Positions 39,588-51,823 of a stretch of 64,000 nucleotides of DNA are shown here, piece by piece; within the stretch, counting starts at the first letter, position 1, and each line of letters starts with the position of its first letter. This DNA is from Ecdyonurus torrentis (taxonomy: Eukaryota; Arthropoda; Insecta; Ephemeroptera; Heptageniidae), in assembly GCA_949318235.1 (NCBI GenBank), contig OX439131.1:29718518-29782517 (forward strand), written 5' to 3'. A program made the position numbers and the translations under genes. The notes beneath the pieces are model-generated. The model made no database searches and was not told the DNA's origin. It was given only the letters and a program-made list of their open reading frames with translations.

Positions 39588-40728
39588 ACTTAACTTATAG
39601 CGTGTTGTTCTTTTTAAAAAGTTTTTAGCAGCCTCTAAAATTGGATCATCAGTCTCTTAGGAGGTACTATGAAAATATAAATTACGTTGAAGGTGTTAGT
39701 AAAGAAAAGTAGGGAGAAAAAGAAGGGTGAGCAAGTGTAAGAAAAAATGTAGTAGGGTAAGGGGAGTATAATAATTAGCAGTTTATAACGTGAAGAAATT
39801 AAAAGCGATTTTTTTTTTTGTAATAATAATATGCAAAGTTTATTTTTTAATTTTTTGTACTAAATAGTGTATCATTATATTCCATAATTGTTTCATTAGC
39901 TAAAGAAGACACTTGTTTAGAGACTTTTCTTTTTAACTTACAAATACAGTAAATAAAGATTTTAAGTAAAAATGTTTCTAAGCTTATTTTTTATTGGTTT
40001 ACATTTGTGAAAAAGCATAGTATTTGAGCCATATTTCATCAATATAATTTTTACAGAGTTTTTCTTTGCAGTATGCTTTTGCTGAATCTTGATACTGAAG
40101 CATTATGTAGCATTCGTAACACTTTATAAATAATAATACTTAAAAATCTCAGTAATTCTCATGAGCATAGCATAAAATATAGTTATTAACATCAGTAATT
40201 GGTTGAAAATGTTAAATGTAAAATTGTTTCTAATATGCTAACATACTGTGTGTATGATAAATATGTAAACATAGCAAAATACGTATTTCTATATATTATA
40301 AGGGATGTGTAAACTTTCGAGCATGAGATATACAGAACTTTGTTAGTCTTGTTTGTGAATAATCTTCATATGATATATAATTTAATTATAGATTCAAATT
40401 ATGTAAATAAGTTCTCTCTATACACATGGTATAACACAAGGTTCAAGTTAACATTGCCAAAATAAATATTAACACAGAGGGTGACCGACTTCGTACGGAA
40501 ATAGTCAAAAGAGAAACTTTATTTTCACAATAATTCTTTCTATTTTATTTATGTCCAGCAAAACAAATAGTATTATTTCAAATAAAATGGAATGAATTTT
40601 AAAAAAAATGTTTTTTTTTTTTGGTTCCGAAAAAGGTGTAAAAGAATTTTTAATTTAAAAAAAAAAAAAACTCTAATTTGACTAAAAGGTTGGCGCTAAA
40701 ATTTGAATTTTCAAATTTACATGTTATA

Positions 40729-40932
40729 CTGACTGTTTATGTTTACTCAAAAAGCGGAAAAGGAAGTGGCCGGAAGAGGAAACCCATGAGGAAACCACCT
40801 GACGGTAAAAGTGAGAGAAAAGTTGGTGCCAGCAGCAAGCTAGGCCTGAGCTACCTCCCACTTTTACCGTCACGTGGTTTTCTCTTCAGGCACTTCCTTT
40901 TCCGCATTTTGAGTAAACATAAACAATCACTG
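40729..40932. mobile_element. 204-bp foldback MITE flanked by TA
   Basis: The left arm (from 40729, through TGTTTATGTTTACTCAAAAA and GCGGAAAAGGAAGTG to ACGGTAAAAGTG) is inverted in the right arm, which ends ...ACTCAAAATGCGG read from the other strand. TA occurs at both edges (40727-40728 and 40933-40934), and the ends start C(A)GTGA/CTGAC. The G+C content is clearly higher than the flanks. A 115-codon frame crosses it but is only the hairpin read through, since its basic N-half and C-half are reverse-complement echoes. Confidence 0.8.
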
Positions 40933-42319
40933 TATATTTTTATATCTTCTATCATACCTTTGGGCCTATATCATAATATCATAAGGTTCTTTATTTTATT
41001 CAGCTCAGTACAAATCGTAACATGAAAGTTTGTTTTTTCTGTAATAATTTAATTATTCTTGTAAATAATTTTAAATTTCGAGCATACTTATCATGTTTTT
41101 AATTTGCCTAAAGAATCCAAGCAAAACATTTTAAGTATTATAAGACACTTCTAAGAATTTTAATTAGTGTTCCTATAAATGTTAATAATATAATCATTTA
41201 ATAGCCTTAAGCTATATATAGGCTTACTAATTACTGTCATTTAAGTTAAAAGTTTCTTAAATCCAATACCATTAAACTAAAAAAAAAATATAGTACAATT
41301 TGAACTTACAATTTAATTATTGGTATATTAATATTATATAAGGTAATGTGTTAATATATTTTATTTATATATAGATGTGAGATTTAATTTAAGTTTTAGA
41401 AAGATTAGTTGTCCTGCAACAAGTTTCAGGCATTGAAAGAAGTTCCCCAGGTATTGATAGAGAAAGTGAAAGCGTGAGTGAGAGAAAGAGAGGATCAAGT
41501 CTCAAAGGTTTATCAAGCCAACGGCGGCACTTCACTAAATTAGCTTCTCACTTCCACGTACATTACATTTAACCCTTCTCCTTCTTCTTGATCTTGTTGA
41601 TTATTTAGTGTTGTCCAAGACATAAAACATTGAAAGCCTCTGTGATTTTAACTTGAGGAGACGTTTCTACGTAGATTATTATAGCTTATAAATATAAGAC
41701 TAGATTAGTAACTAATAACGTTATAGAAATTACTTTATATTCATTTAGTTAAGACTACAAAAATATGAATAAATTATAGCTTTCTAATGTATCACTTTAT
41801 TCATAACGATTTGAGTTCGATTAATTTTAAACTATATTATTTTCAATGGTTTTTCTTATGAACGCATTTCACGTTTGAAAAATTTATTGCGCTAAAGATT
41901 AAACCTACCATTTCAACTTTTAAATGAATCTATCTCCGTTTATCTGAGAATAGATCAAATTCTCCATAATCTACCAGCTTTAAAGTTACAAGTTGATTAA
42001 AATTCATGCTACTATCTCTGTTCAATTATAAATGTAACGTATTGTAATTTTCTACTATTTCATTGAATGAGTATTTTCAATTTACAGTTGTTTTTTTTAA
42101 ATTATTAAATTACCATAATCCCATATCTATAAAATTTTACAGATATTTTAATATTTAATAAATAAAAAAAAAAAACTAAGTATAAGAAGGTGGTCACTTA
42201 TTTATAGAGCGGTAAAATAGTTATGCCTTGTGCTAAGCTAGTGATGGTTCTACGAATTTTTAGCCCGGGGTGGAGATTATAGAGGAAGACCCCTTAATAT
42301 TGAACTGTCATCAAGACCT

Positions 42320-42370
42320 TAAACTCGGGCGCTGATTGGCTTAGACGCTTATTTTGAATTTCGCGGCGCC
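42320..42370. promoter_or_regulatory. CCAAT-type site with GC-rich core
   Basis: CTGATTGGCTTA near 42332-42343 matches the NF-Y (CCAAT) consensus on the minus strand, with GCGGCGCC about 20 bp away. Both lie in a GC-richer islet of roughly 120 bp. No transcript or TATA box supports it, so the call is weak. Confidence 0.25.
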
Positions 42371-42499
42371 CCAAATTGGCCGAGCGTGTCCTTATCTTGT
42401 ATCTTGTATGTAGTATCTTGCTGTGATTGCAAATTGAGAGGTGGGGAGGATTCCCCCTCAGCATTCAGTTGCTTATGGTTTATTTTCTAACCAAGAAGG

Positions 42500-42608
<109 letters not shown>

Positions 42609-42823
42609 TTATTTTAAGTAAGAATTGTAAAAGAAAACAAAGTTACATAAAATAACTTTTTGTGCACTTTTCTAACAATTCCTAAGGTCTCCTTAAACGG
42701 TGGGGTCCGGGGATATTAATTCTTTGTAGAACTGCCACTGCACTAACAGTTATTATCACTGATTTGCTTTAACCATCATATTGGGCCGGTGGCTTTTTGC
42801 TACGTCGGAATGTACACAGCATT

Positions 42824-42826
<3 letters not shown>

Positions 42827-42909
<83 letters not shown>
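42827..42909. repeat. (AT)n microsatellite
   Basis: About 83 bp of uninterrupted AT, ending in (AC) units. Confidence 0.96.
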
Positions 42910-42914
<5 letters not shown>

Positions 42915-43480
42915 CACAAACACTTCACTTAATAATTAACTTTAAAATATTATCAGCCATACAGTATTTCATAGAATTATTTTAATCATTGTTATAATTC
43001 AACTGTATTAACCTTAACACCTATGATGAAAGTTTTATTTCAATAAAGAAACCTTTCTAACGAAACATATTTGTTTATCTCGTAAATTTACTTTAAATAT
43101 TTTCCAGTGGAAAATTATCAAATATGAAATTTTGACATGAAGAAACCGCACATAATTCAATTTGTTGTAAATTTTACTTCATTTTGATTTCTTAATTAAA
43201 TCCTAAAATTAATTTCACGTAAAAATGTAATAAATAATACAACAAATTTAATAATGTCTTAGTATTTTGATTACTTCAATTTTGTATTAAGATTTCTTAG
43301 AATTTTCATTTCATTTTAAAATTAATATCAAGATAATAAAAGGTAGAAATCAATTTCTTCCTGCAATCTCGTTCTTTTTATTTTTAATAATGAATCAATT
43401 TTTAGCTATATAATGCTCAAGAAGACTAAGATAATATTCCACTTCAAGAAATGCCTGTGCATTGAAAATTTGCTACAGTA

Positions 43481-43878
43481 CACGGAACAAATAATTTACG
43501 TAATTTATGCTGCATTTATGTCAATCTAGCATAAATTAGGCTAAATTAGAACAACATAAATAATTATGCTGTACAATATAATATTATTGCTATATAACAT
43601 AATTTTTATTCTTCTTCTTCTGTTCTGGGTTGACAAAACGAACAGGATTCTGTATAATACAGATTCCGTTCTGTTCTGTCGTTGGCAAAATCTTTCGATT
43701 ATGCTGCCAAGATCTGCTAATTGGGTCTAATTAAGTAATTATTTGGCCAGAGAGGCCAGGATCTGCATTATATATTACCACACTAATATTTATGTAGTAT
43801 AGCATAAATTATGCTGTATTGAACAAATTGTGCTGAAAATGAGCTAGCATAATTATTAGGTATTTATTTTTGTCCGTG
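43481..43878. mobile_element. CACGGA-ended MITE, copy 2
   Basis: The ends CACGGAACAAATAATTTACG and ...TTTTTGTCCGTG are inverted, with TA on both sides (43479-43480 and 43879-43880). The arms match the 25580 element, including ATTATGCTGTACAA and GTATTGAACAAAT-type blocks. The centre (about 43600-43780) is unrelated to copy 1 and holds a TTCTGTATAATACAGA-type palindrome and a GGCCAGAGAGGCC palindrome. It has no coding frame. Confidence 0.8.
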
Positions 43879-44138
43879 TACATGTATTAAAATTTAAAAT
43901 TGCATCAAATATAATTTTATAACGTTTAGTAACTTAAGGTTCAATGCAAAAGAACAAAGTTGAAACTCTTACTGCTCTTACAGTTAAAAAATTATATTAG
44001 TCTGCGAGTTATTTTTTATACTGTGTAAAATCGTACAGTAGCAAGATATTAATACGTTCCATGCCTTCCATATCTTTAGATATTAAACCAAAAGTCAAAT
44101 CATTATATTAACAAACAGGTTCAGAAAGTATAAATTAA

Positions 44139-44290
44139 ATAAATAAATAAATAATCGTCTTTATTAAAAAAAAAATGCATAGAAAAAAATACAACTTTTT
44201 GAAAGGGTGAGGTTTAAGCCTGACAATATGTCTGGCCCACTCTTACACCTAACCCCAACAGAAAACATTCATGAAAATTTTTGATTGCAT
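44139..44290 (-). mobile_element. LINE 3' end, (ATTT)n-tailed, minus strand, copy 1
   Basis: Read on the minus strand it ends AATAAAGACGATTATTTATT, an AATAAA-type signal followed by tandem ATTT. The block ATATGTCTGGCCCACTCTTA with CACCTAACCCCAACA recurs, diverged, at 62082-62200 in the same orientation. No open frame remains, so these would be 5'-truncated tails. Confidence 0.6.
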
Positions 44291-44506
44291 ACAAAATTAT
44301 AATAAGAGGGAAGTAGTAATAATACTACGTAGCAAGAGAGAAAAAAAGTTACAAATATCTTTTAAAAAAATAATAAAAAAAAACCAGTGAAAATGAAGAG
44401 TAAAAAAAAAAAAAAATAATAATAATAAAAGAAAAAAAAAAAAAAAAGAACTACACAAACGAAGCTGTTTGGCATTCAGATATGTGTGATATTCAGTATC
44501 TTATCA

Positions 44507-44742
44507 ACAAGGTCCATAATATATAAGAGGTTAGATGCTCCGGGAAAGTTTTGGTCAAGGTCGCGCAGCTTAAAGGAATTCGCTAAAGACGTCATATCAC
44601 CACTTGCAACTTTGTTCACCTTGACGTAACTGGTGAGCGGAATCGTATTGGTTTAGATTCAAGTAGGTACAATCCATCGCAAAATAAAATCGAATGAGCG
44701 AGTTTTGTGCTGCACTCAACCTCTTTATTATATGGACCTTGT
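44507..44742. mobile_element. 236-bp inverted-repeat element
   Basis: ACAAGGTCCATAATATATAA and the following GAGGTT at the left end are inverted at the right (AACCTCTTTATTATATGGAC then CTTGT). The interior is GC-richer than the flanks, with AGACGTCAT and CTTGACGTAA near-CRE motifs. It is probably a MITE. The target duplication is unclear (ATC/ATA neighbours). Confidence 0.7.
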
Positions 44743-44841
44743 CTTATATGTGTACAGTACAGTACGTAGTACAAATAGTAAATATAAATATATTTTTGGC
44801 GCGAGTTTTTTAATTGTATAGTATATTACTACAATCATGTA

Positions 44842-44961
44842 CAGCTCTGGCCAAAAGTTCCCGAACGATTTGCATAGGCAACCTGCAACCACTGTATGTT
44901 ATCTTTATGAGAAAACGCAGCGGCCGCCGCTGCCCCGTTCGGGAACTTTTGGCCAGAGCTG
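44842..44961 (+). mobile_element. Tc1-like MITE, copy 2
   Basis: CAGCTCTGGCCAAAAGTTCC and its mirror frame 120 bp. TA dinucleotides are at 44840-44841 and 44962-44963. The arms are nearly perfect. The centre has GCGGCCGCCGC (a NotI-type site), rare in this AT-rich DNA. It is more complete than the inverted copy at 4722. Small frames on both strands read through it and are not genes. Confidence 0.9.
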
Positions 44962-45341
44962 TACATGGCAGTAGTATCAACTTTTTTCTTTTCTTTTCTT
45001 TCATAAAAACATAGTAACATTTTTAACTTCTGTAAAAATTATTTAACTGTAAAGACAGTTTAATGAGTCAATTTAAAAAGAAAAAAAAATCATTGATAAA
45101 AAAAAAAAAAGTTTAATAATAGAAATTGTATAAAAATTAATGTTATTTGATGTTGTTTATATGTGCAGAAAAAATTTCATCATCACTATTACTAGTAGAA
45201 CAGGTTGTCGTTTTTCAAGCGTCTATAATCATGACAATTTAGTTTTTTTTTTTTTTTTTTTTTTACTATTATTATTATTATTATTTTTTACAAACGATGC
45301 CGCCTTTTGCGTGTCATCATAAGAAATTTTCTTCTTCTTCT

Positions 45342-45342
<1 letters not shown>

Positions 45343-45383
<41 letters not shown>
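45343..45383. repeat. (CT)n microsatellite
   Basis: About 41 bp of CT. It lies 150 bp before a GA array of opposite strand sense, so the two can pair. Confidence 0.94.
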
Positions 45384-45388
<5 letters not shown>

Positions 45389-45524
45389 AAGCAATAACGT
45401 ATGAAAGACACGCCCATATATATACTGAAAAAATATATAATGAAGTTTTTTCCTCTTTCTTTTTCAGTTAAGATTGTTTTTGTTTTCATCCTCATATCGC
45501 TTTCTCTGTAACAATACCTGCAGT

Positions 45525-45632
<108 letters not shown>

Positions 45633-46088
45633 AAGAGAAAGAGAAAATAGAAAGAAATCATGTTATGAAAGAACTTCATTATAAGTGTCAAGCGTTTACA
45701 AGAAAATATATATATATATCTTTATATATTTTTTTCTTTATGTCAGTGTGAGTTTTCATTTGCCATCAGCAATCTTATTGCTTCCCTTTTTTCAACTTTC
45801 TCAGGAAATTGCCAATTACACACTCGCACTCTGCACTTCAAATGTTTTAGTAGACGATATATTGCACGGATATTATATTATTATCGTTTTTAAAATAAAA
45901 CACTGTTACATTATATTTGTATCAACAATTTTTTTTTACCAAGGGGAAAAATCTTAAAAAAACAAACATTTATTTCTTGCTATAGATGTCTTTTATATTT
46001 ATATTTCGTATTTAAAATGTGAACAAGAAACGCTGTACTCTAGATAGTTTTTTTTAAGGAAATATAAAATCAAATTTTCAAAGTACAA

Positions 46089-46126
<38 letters not shown>

Positions 46127-46316
46127 AAACATTCAATGCTTAATTTTTGTATAAATAGTTAACTTATGTATGTCATTAATTTTGAATGAAAGCTCTAATT
46201 GAAAAATAATTTTTTGTTTTATTGTGTTTGCTAAATAATCTGAAGAAAAAAAAAACAAAAAAAAAAAGGGAAATGGTGTATAAAAATTTTTAACACAGAA
46301 ATTGCATACACGCGTA

Positions 46317-46458
46317 TACTCGACTCAAAAAACCTCAGTCGATTTAAATCGGGCATGCCTAAAGTATCACCCATTGTCACATTTGAGGAGAAGGGAGGCG
46401 GCTGGGCGATACCGTAAAAGGTCGAACGGCAGGTAACTCAGGTTTTTTTAGTCGAGTA
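46317..46458. mobile_element. 142-bp TIR element flanked by TA
   Basis: TACTCGACTCAAAAAACCTC at the left is mirrored by AGGTTTTTTTAGTCGAGTA at the right. TA lies at 46315-46316 and 46459-46460. The interior is GC-richer (GGGAGGCGGCTGGGCG). It is typical of a small TA-inserting MITE. Only one copy is in the window. Confidence 0.78.
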
Positions 46459-48833
46459 TATATTAAATATTAAAGCATGTTCTCTCATATACCCCCCCCC
46501 CCCTCCTCCAAAAAAAAAGGCTTTTGTCTATATCTAGTTCTTGATGACAGCGTAGAAAAAAAAATTGTATTCCTCTAAAAATACATACGTAATTATATTC
46601 CAGTAATAACTCAGTTAATTTTATAATGAGAAACTGTGTTTTTTTGGACATAAAGAATAATGTGTTATTTTACATTAAAAATAATATATAATAATGAGGA
46701 ATTTAATTAAATTTCTTTAAAAAAAAAAATAATAATAATAAAAAAGTAGTGTGAATATAAAGGAAAGCGAAATTACATAATACAAGGATGTTATAGTACA
46801 ATGGAATATTACTGAAACAATATAAAATATAATAAATTACCATTTTAGAATATAATGTAGCATCTTAGATAACAGTAGTATGTAATTCATTCCATATATT
46901 AAAAACTTTTTTTTTCCAGGAAATTTCTAGAAAATAAGGTCAAAGTATAGTAGTGTAGGTTTTTAATTATTTAATTAGAATATGGTTAAATAAGGAATTT
47001 GGAATATTTGTATGATAATAAGTTCAGTGCATTATAAAAGGTATAAAACGTGGTTGTTTAGCCCACATCTAAAGAAACCAATATCATGCTTTCAGGTTTA
47101 TAATTAATACACAAAAGTTGTAGGTAAATTATAAATTAAATAAGAGAATTTCTAAGCCAACAAGTTTTCATCAAAAGCATTATAATGAAGCCATATTTGC
47201 AAAGAGAATGTAAGCTTACATACAATATGCATTACTTTGGTTTTATTTCGATGTAAAAGAAAATATAATTGCAGGAAATAAATATTTTTTGTTTTTTGAA
47301 TTCATGTAACTTTCACGAATTCAACTTTTACTAATAAGAAAAAACTTTGAAAATAATAAATTTTATTGTTGCAAATATGTAGTAATCATTACAATTCCCT
47401 CATACCACATTCATTATCAATAGCAAATACTATATTTTGATTTTTTTTTAACCTATGGCCTCACACAGCCTGGCATTCACCGTGAAAGCTTAATATAAAG
47501 AAACTAGAAAAACTGGTCGCTGGAAAGCCGAATGCTATGCGCGTGTTGTGCTCTCACTCTCACACTTAACGTATTTATTATGCAGCTCGAACCTTCAAAC
47601 TAAAGTTTTATCAATACAGTCACAGTGGGATTTTATTATTATTTTATTAATGATAAATTTCAAACCGATCTTTTAAGGTTTCTCCATCAATGTAACAATA
47701 TGAATAAGTTATTTCAGTTATTGGAATACTCTCTCTTTCTCTCTCTCTTTTTAGATAAAACGTACCATAATACAGATCATTGATCATTATTTTTTAAATA
47801 TACGTAAGGGAAGGGCTACTGTTTGAACGATTTTAATAATAATAAAAAAATTAGAATGCATTAAACTTTTTTTTCTTTAAATTTTTTTAGCCCTTCCAAT
47901 ATAAGCATGTTCGCAGCTTTTTTTTTTTTTTTAAATATTTGCCTGTAGAAAATACTTTATACGTTAAATATCAATTAATTCTTAATGAATATTGGTTTCA
48001 GTTTTTCTCTGTAAATTTGATACAGGCCGGGTCTAAAACGTACTTAATCTAAATTTTAGGGTTAATAGTCCATTGTGAGCAACACATTCAGCGTCTGAGC
48101 GTGAGCACTCTTAAGTCATCCCTAATGTTTGTTTGTTTTTGTTTTTACATATTTGATTTAAATATTATTGTCTTAAAACAAAATAAGAACTATTTTTCTC
48201 CTTGTATTTCCTATTTATTTATTTATTTTTAATTATTATTATTATTATTTGTTTTTTTAATTTCAAGACACATTGAGATATGTATGGATTGGGTACATTG
48301 GAAAGTACGTATAAATTAGATTTAACCTATTATTTTGAAATGTATCCAAAAAATAATTTTAAGAAAACGTATACGATAATTTGCTACAAAAAAAATAGGA
48401 AAATATAAATTATACAACTTACCTTTATTATAATGATGAATTCCGAATAAATGTGCAATTTCCTGAATAGTTTCTCGTTTGAAAGCACATTTGACCCAAA
48501 TAAGATTAATGTCATGAGAACAATACATAATAACACATAATAATAATACAACAAAGTACAATATGTAGCTAATTAATAATATTGATTTCACGGTTCAGAG
48601 TATACAATTATAGCACAATTAACCTCACTGACTTGAAAGAAACTGATGGTTGATGCATAACAATAATGTCTACTGCTGTATTTCTCCTACTTTTGCCTGA
48701 CTTTTATATCAAAACACACTAAAGATAGTAGTGGGTAGGCGAGCACATTTTTTGTGTTATGATATAAGTGAAAAAGGCGGAGAAATGCAGCAATGCATAC
48801 TTTATTGTTATATGAGTTGATGCAACTCACTAA
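46459..48833. other. AT-rich stretch, no gene seen
   Basis: A C13 run (about 46491-46503), a GC-richer islet around 47450-47600 and a CT-rich segment near 47730 are present. No coding frame or repeat family was recognised. Confidence 0.5.
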
Positions 48834-49146
48834 AGCTTGTTCTGTAAAGTAAAGTGAATCTCAACAACAGTGGCTGACCAACAAAATACGACACATTCAT
48901 TGGTTGATCTTGTTTTTTGAGCTAACAAAATTGACAAAAATTGAGTCACATGAAGAGCACGGAACTTTTTTGTGTGGAGTTTCTTTCATTCTTATCAAGT
49001 TCAAAGTTCTAAACGAAGAAATAACAATGATCGACCATATGTATAAATGTAGTAAACAGGTAACGATGTCATAATCAGAGCTGTTATAGCAAAGGAAAAT
49101 ATCGACACAAAAGTTGCACCGGAAGTCTGACTTTGCAGAAAGAGCT
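48834..49146. mobile_element. 310-bp dispersed repeat with short TIRs, copy 2
   Basis: It starts AGCTTGTTCTGTAAAGT and ends ACTTTGCAGAAAGAGCT, which is the mirror image with three mismatches. It aligns with 22652-22963 in the same orientation with scattered differences and small gaps. It lacks the full TGACGTCA of copy 1 (here CGATGTCA). No coding frame is shared. Confidence 0.72.
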
Positions 49147-50160
49147 GTAGTAAAACATATGATGAACAATGAATGGCTTTATTAATATTATATTTTATGT
49201 TTCTGCATTTTTTATTTTTTTTTTTTTTTTTAACCAAAATGTTTTATTATTTATTTTCTTATGAAAGTAAATAAAGGTTTTCATCAAATTATTATTATTT
49301 GCAACAAATGTGGTGTTGTGAGAAAATATATTTTAAAATGCAAGGAGTATTAAAAAAAAAAAAAAAAAAAAAGTTGCATATGTGTCTTCTGAAACTACTT
49401 GTCATTTGAATATTTATTATTATATTTTTAGTCTTTATAATGAAATTGAAAAAAAAAAAAAAAAAAAAAAGAAACAAAAAATGAAAAAAGTATTGAATTT
49501 TTAATTTCCACGTTAAATATTACGTGAGCTAAAAACTCAAATATTATTATGGTTATTTATTTATTTATTTTAAAAACACATTTAAACCATTTCATATTAC
49601 CCTTTCTTACTTAAAAATCATTTTTGTGTGTTTCAGAATTTATATCCCTGCAGTAACTACACAAAATTATGTGTCACAGCGTATATAATAGTAAAATTAA
49701 TAAATTAAATTTCTTACGCTATATTATTAAACAGCAAGAGGTTTATCAAATACAAATATTTTGTTACTCAAAGTGATCAAAGCTTTCAGTCAGTAGAACG
49801 CGATGAATTAAGACCAATCCTCTGTGTCACATAAGCGGATTACTTTACTGTTGCGTGGCAATGCATTTGCGTTTCACTTTGCTTGTACTGTACTAACAAA
49901 CACAATACTATTCTATTTGTATATTCTGTGCAAAGCAACGATGCAAATTTAATTAGATTATTATCATGAGGGAGAATCTCAAGACCTTATCCATTTTACT
50001 TTCATCTTGTAATGTATTTGTGTTCAACTCATCAAATCAAATAATATGTTTACAGCTCTGTTTGTAATTATTCACGCAATCAATAATTAACAATAAAATA
50101 AATTTTATATATATATTTTTTTAATTGAGTAATTAATTGATTAGCTTATTTATTTACTAA
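49147..50160. other. AT-rich stretch with homopolymers
   Basis: A/T homopolymers occur at about 49211-49231, 49351-49371 and 49450-49470. No gene was found. Confidence 0.55.
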
Positions 50161-50166
50161 TTTGTA

Positions 50167-50430
50167 TTCATTCATTCGTTCGTTCGTTCGTTCGTTCGTT
50201 CGTTCGTTCGTTCGTTCGTTCGTTCGTTCGTTCGTTCGTTCGTTCGTTCGTTCATTCATTCATTCATTCATTCATTCATTCATTCATTCATTCATTCATT
50301 CATTCATTCATTCATTCATTCATTCATTCATTCATTCATTCATTCATTCATTCATTCATTCATTCATTCATTCATTCATTCATTCATTCATTCATTCATT
50401 CATTCATTCATTCATTCATTCATTCATTCA
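50167..50430. repeat. Compound tetranucleotide array (TTCA)2(TTCG)19(TTCA)45
   Basis: Two TTCA units, 19 TTCG units (50175-50250) and 45 TTCA units (50251-50430) follow with no interruptions inside either block. The boundary is abrupt. Read as protein it gives FVRS then FIHS repeats, which is an artefact. The two variants differ at one CpG/CpA base. Confidence 0.95.
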
Positions 50431-50436
50431 TACATA

Positions 50437-50441
<5 letters not shown>

Positions 50442-50491
<50 letters not shown>
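50442..50491. repeat. (AT)n microsatellite
   Basis: About 50 bp of AT, only about 11 bp after the TTCA array. Confidence 0.95.
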
Positions 50492-50493
<2 letters not shown>

Positions 50494-51482
50494 AGAAGAA
50501 CTAGAATTGTAGAAGAATTCTGAGAACAAAATAAAATTAAATGAATAATTAAAAATTAACCTTATTTGCTTATTCATTAAATCATGGAAATAATTTACAA
50601 ATAATTCCTAGAATTAAAATTAATTTTCCTCAGAAAAGTACTACTGATACTCTATGAATATATTTCATATTTAAATTAAATTATTATCTATTACACACCA
50701 ATGTAAAAAAAAAATTAAATCTTTTGATTTTTTTAATTAAAAAAAAGTGTAAATAAATAAGAAATTGCAATCATACTGTATTCATCTACATTGATATACT
50801 GTTTTAATTTAATTTAAAAGTCATTTAATTGTTAATATTGACACTTTTTTTCATAAGTTTTATTTGAAACAATATATACGTATATTTTAATATGCTATTT
50901 TTAAATTATATATAAAGTGACGTAAAGAGAAAAGCATAGATGAGAATGTTTCGTCGCATATACTTTCTGATCAATATCACAAAAGTTGGCAGATATAACG
51001 ATTTCCGATTGGCTAGTGTTGCAGCTTTGGTGTGGGTGAGCCTAGGTCGTCGGTCTTCTCTCGATCTCAATCATCTCCGGTATACACTCCCACACCCACA
51101 CTGCCTCCCATACCTCCCCCTCCTATCTCTCTCAACCAACAACTCAATCAACAAGATATGTCTGATTTCCAGAATTGCCACAGTTATTTGATGATTAGTA
51201 TAAAGTAATGGGGGAGAAAAAAAGGAGAAATTAAATATATAATAAATATTATAATTTATATTTCATAAGAAATTTTAAATACAAATATTGATACTTGATA
51301 ATATTAACTTAATGATTATAGCAGGTAGTTAAATATTATAAATATTGCTTAATTTAAATTTTTGAATATTTATAATATTCACTATGGCACAAATTTTGAG
51401 TGGTAATGAGATAAAAAGGAAAAAAACACATTTAGTATATGAATTTGTTTATAGGTAACTTTCAAATTTCTACATATATGTC
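50492..51482. other. AT-rich stretch with a GC-richer islet
   Basis: A GC-richer islet at about 50930-51190 contains CCGATTGGCTAG (a CCAAT-type site) and a CTCCC/CACCC-rich segment. The 83-codon frame over it has no recognisable domain. Otherwise plain AT-rich DNA. Confidence 0.5.
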
Positions 51483-51823
51483 AATGAGGAAGACTACAAA
51501 AAAATTTAGTGGGTAATTTTATTACAAATTCTAAAAGAGGACATTGCCCTCAATCGATACATGAGTGAAATTAATTTTTTTTTAGTTCATTTAGTATTTT
51601 TAATTATTTTTTGAAAGTCGCGAAATGACGTCACAGGCTGCACCTTATGCATAAGGGCATAGGAAAAGTTGTAGCCTGTGACGTCATTTCTCAACTTTCA
51701 TAAATTAATTAAAAATACTTAATCAAAGATTAGAAATTTATATATCAATCGATTCAGGACAATGAACTCTTTCAAAATATCTTAATAAAATTACCCCTAA
51801 TATTTTTTTTAGTCTTCCTCATT
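51483..51823. mobile_element. Full-length palindromic MITE with two CRE sites, copy 2
   Basis: AATGAGGAAGACTACAAA and the mirrored GTCTTCCTCATT frame a 341-bp palindrome. TGACGTCA occurs in each arm (51626-51633 and 51679-51686). It aligns along its length with 4971-5308. The short centre is GCACCTTATGCATAAGGGC, itself nearly palindromic. Confidence 0.85.

Larger units (their letters stand above)
34067..40728. other. AT-rich stretch with microsatellites
   Basis: This contains (AT)n tracts at about 35131-35147 and those listed separately, a (GTCT)n cluster near 35637-35661, and short CT/GA arrays at 38492 and 39536. A GC-richer block lies at about 34860-34995. No protein-like frame was found. 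Confidence 0.6.

Noticed and set aside
40678..41025. 115-codon frame, longest apart from the LINE and the frame at 62158
   Set aside because: It is produced by reading through a foldback MITE; the two halves are reverse-complement echoes.
44810..45020. Three frames of 60-66 codons on both strands
   Set aside because: All read across a palindromic Tc1-like MITE, which gives similar peptides on both strands.
50167..50430. CRISPR-like regular repeat
   Set aside because: Units are four bases with no spacers; it is a microsatellite in eukaryotic DNA.
50162..50437. 91-codon FVRS/FIHS repeat protein
   Set aside because: It is a TTCG/TTCA tetranucleotide array with an incidental ATG-like start. 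No coding context surrounds it.
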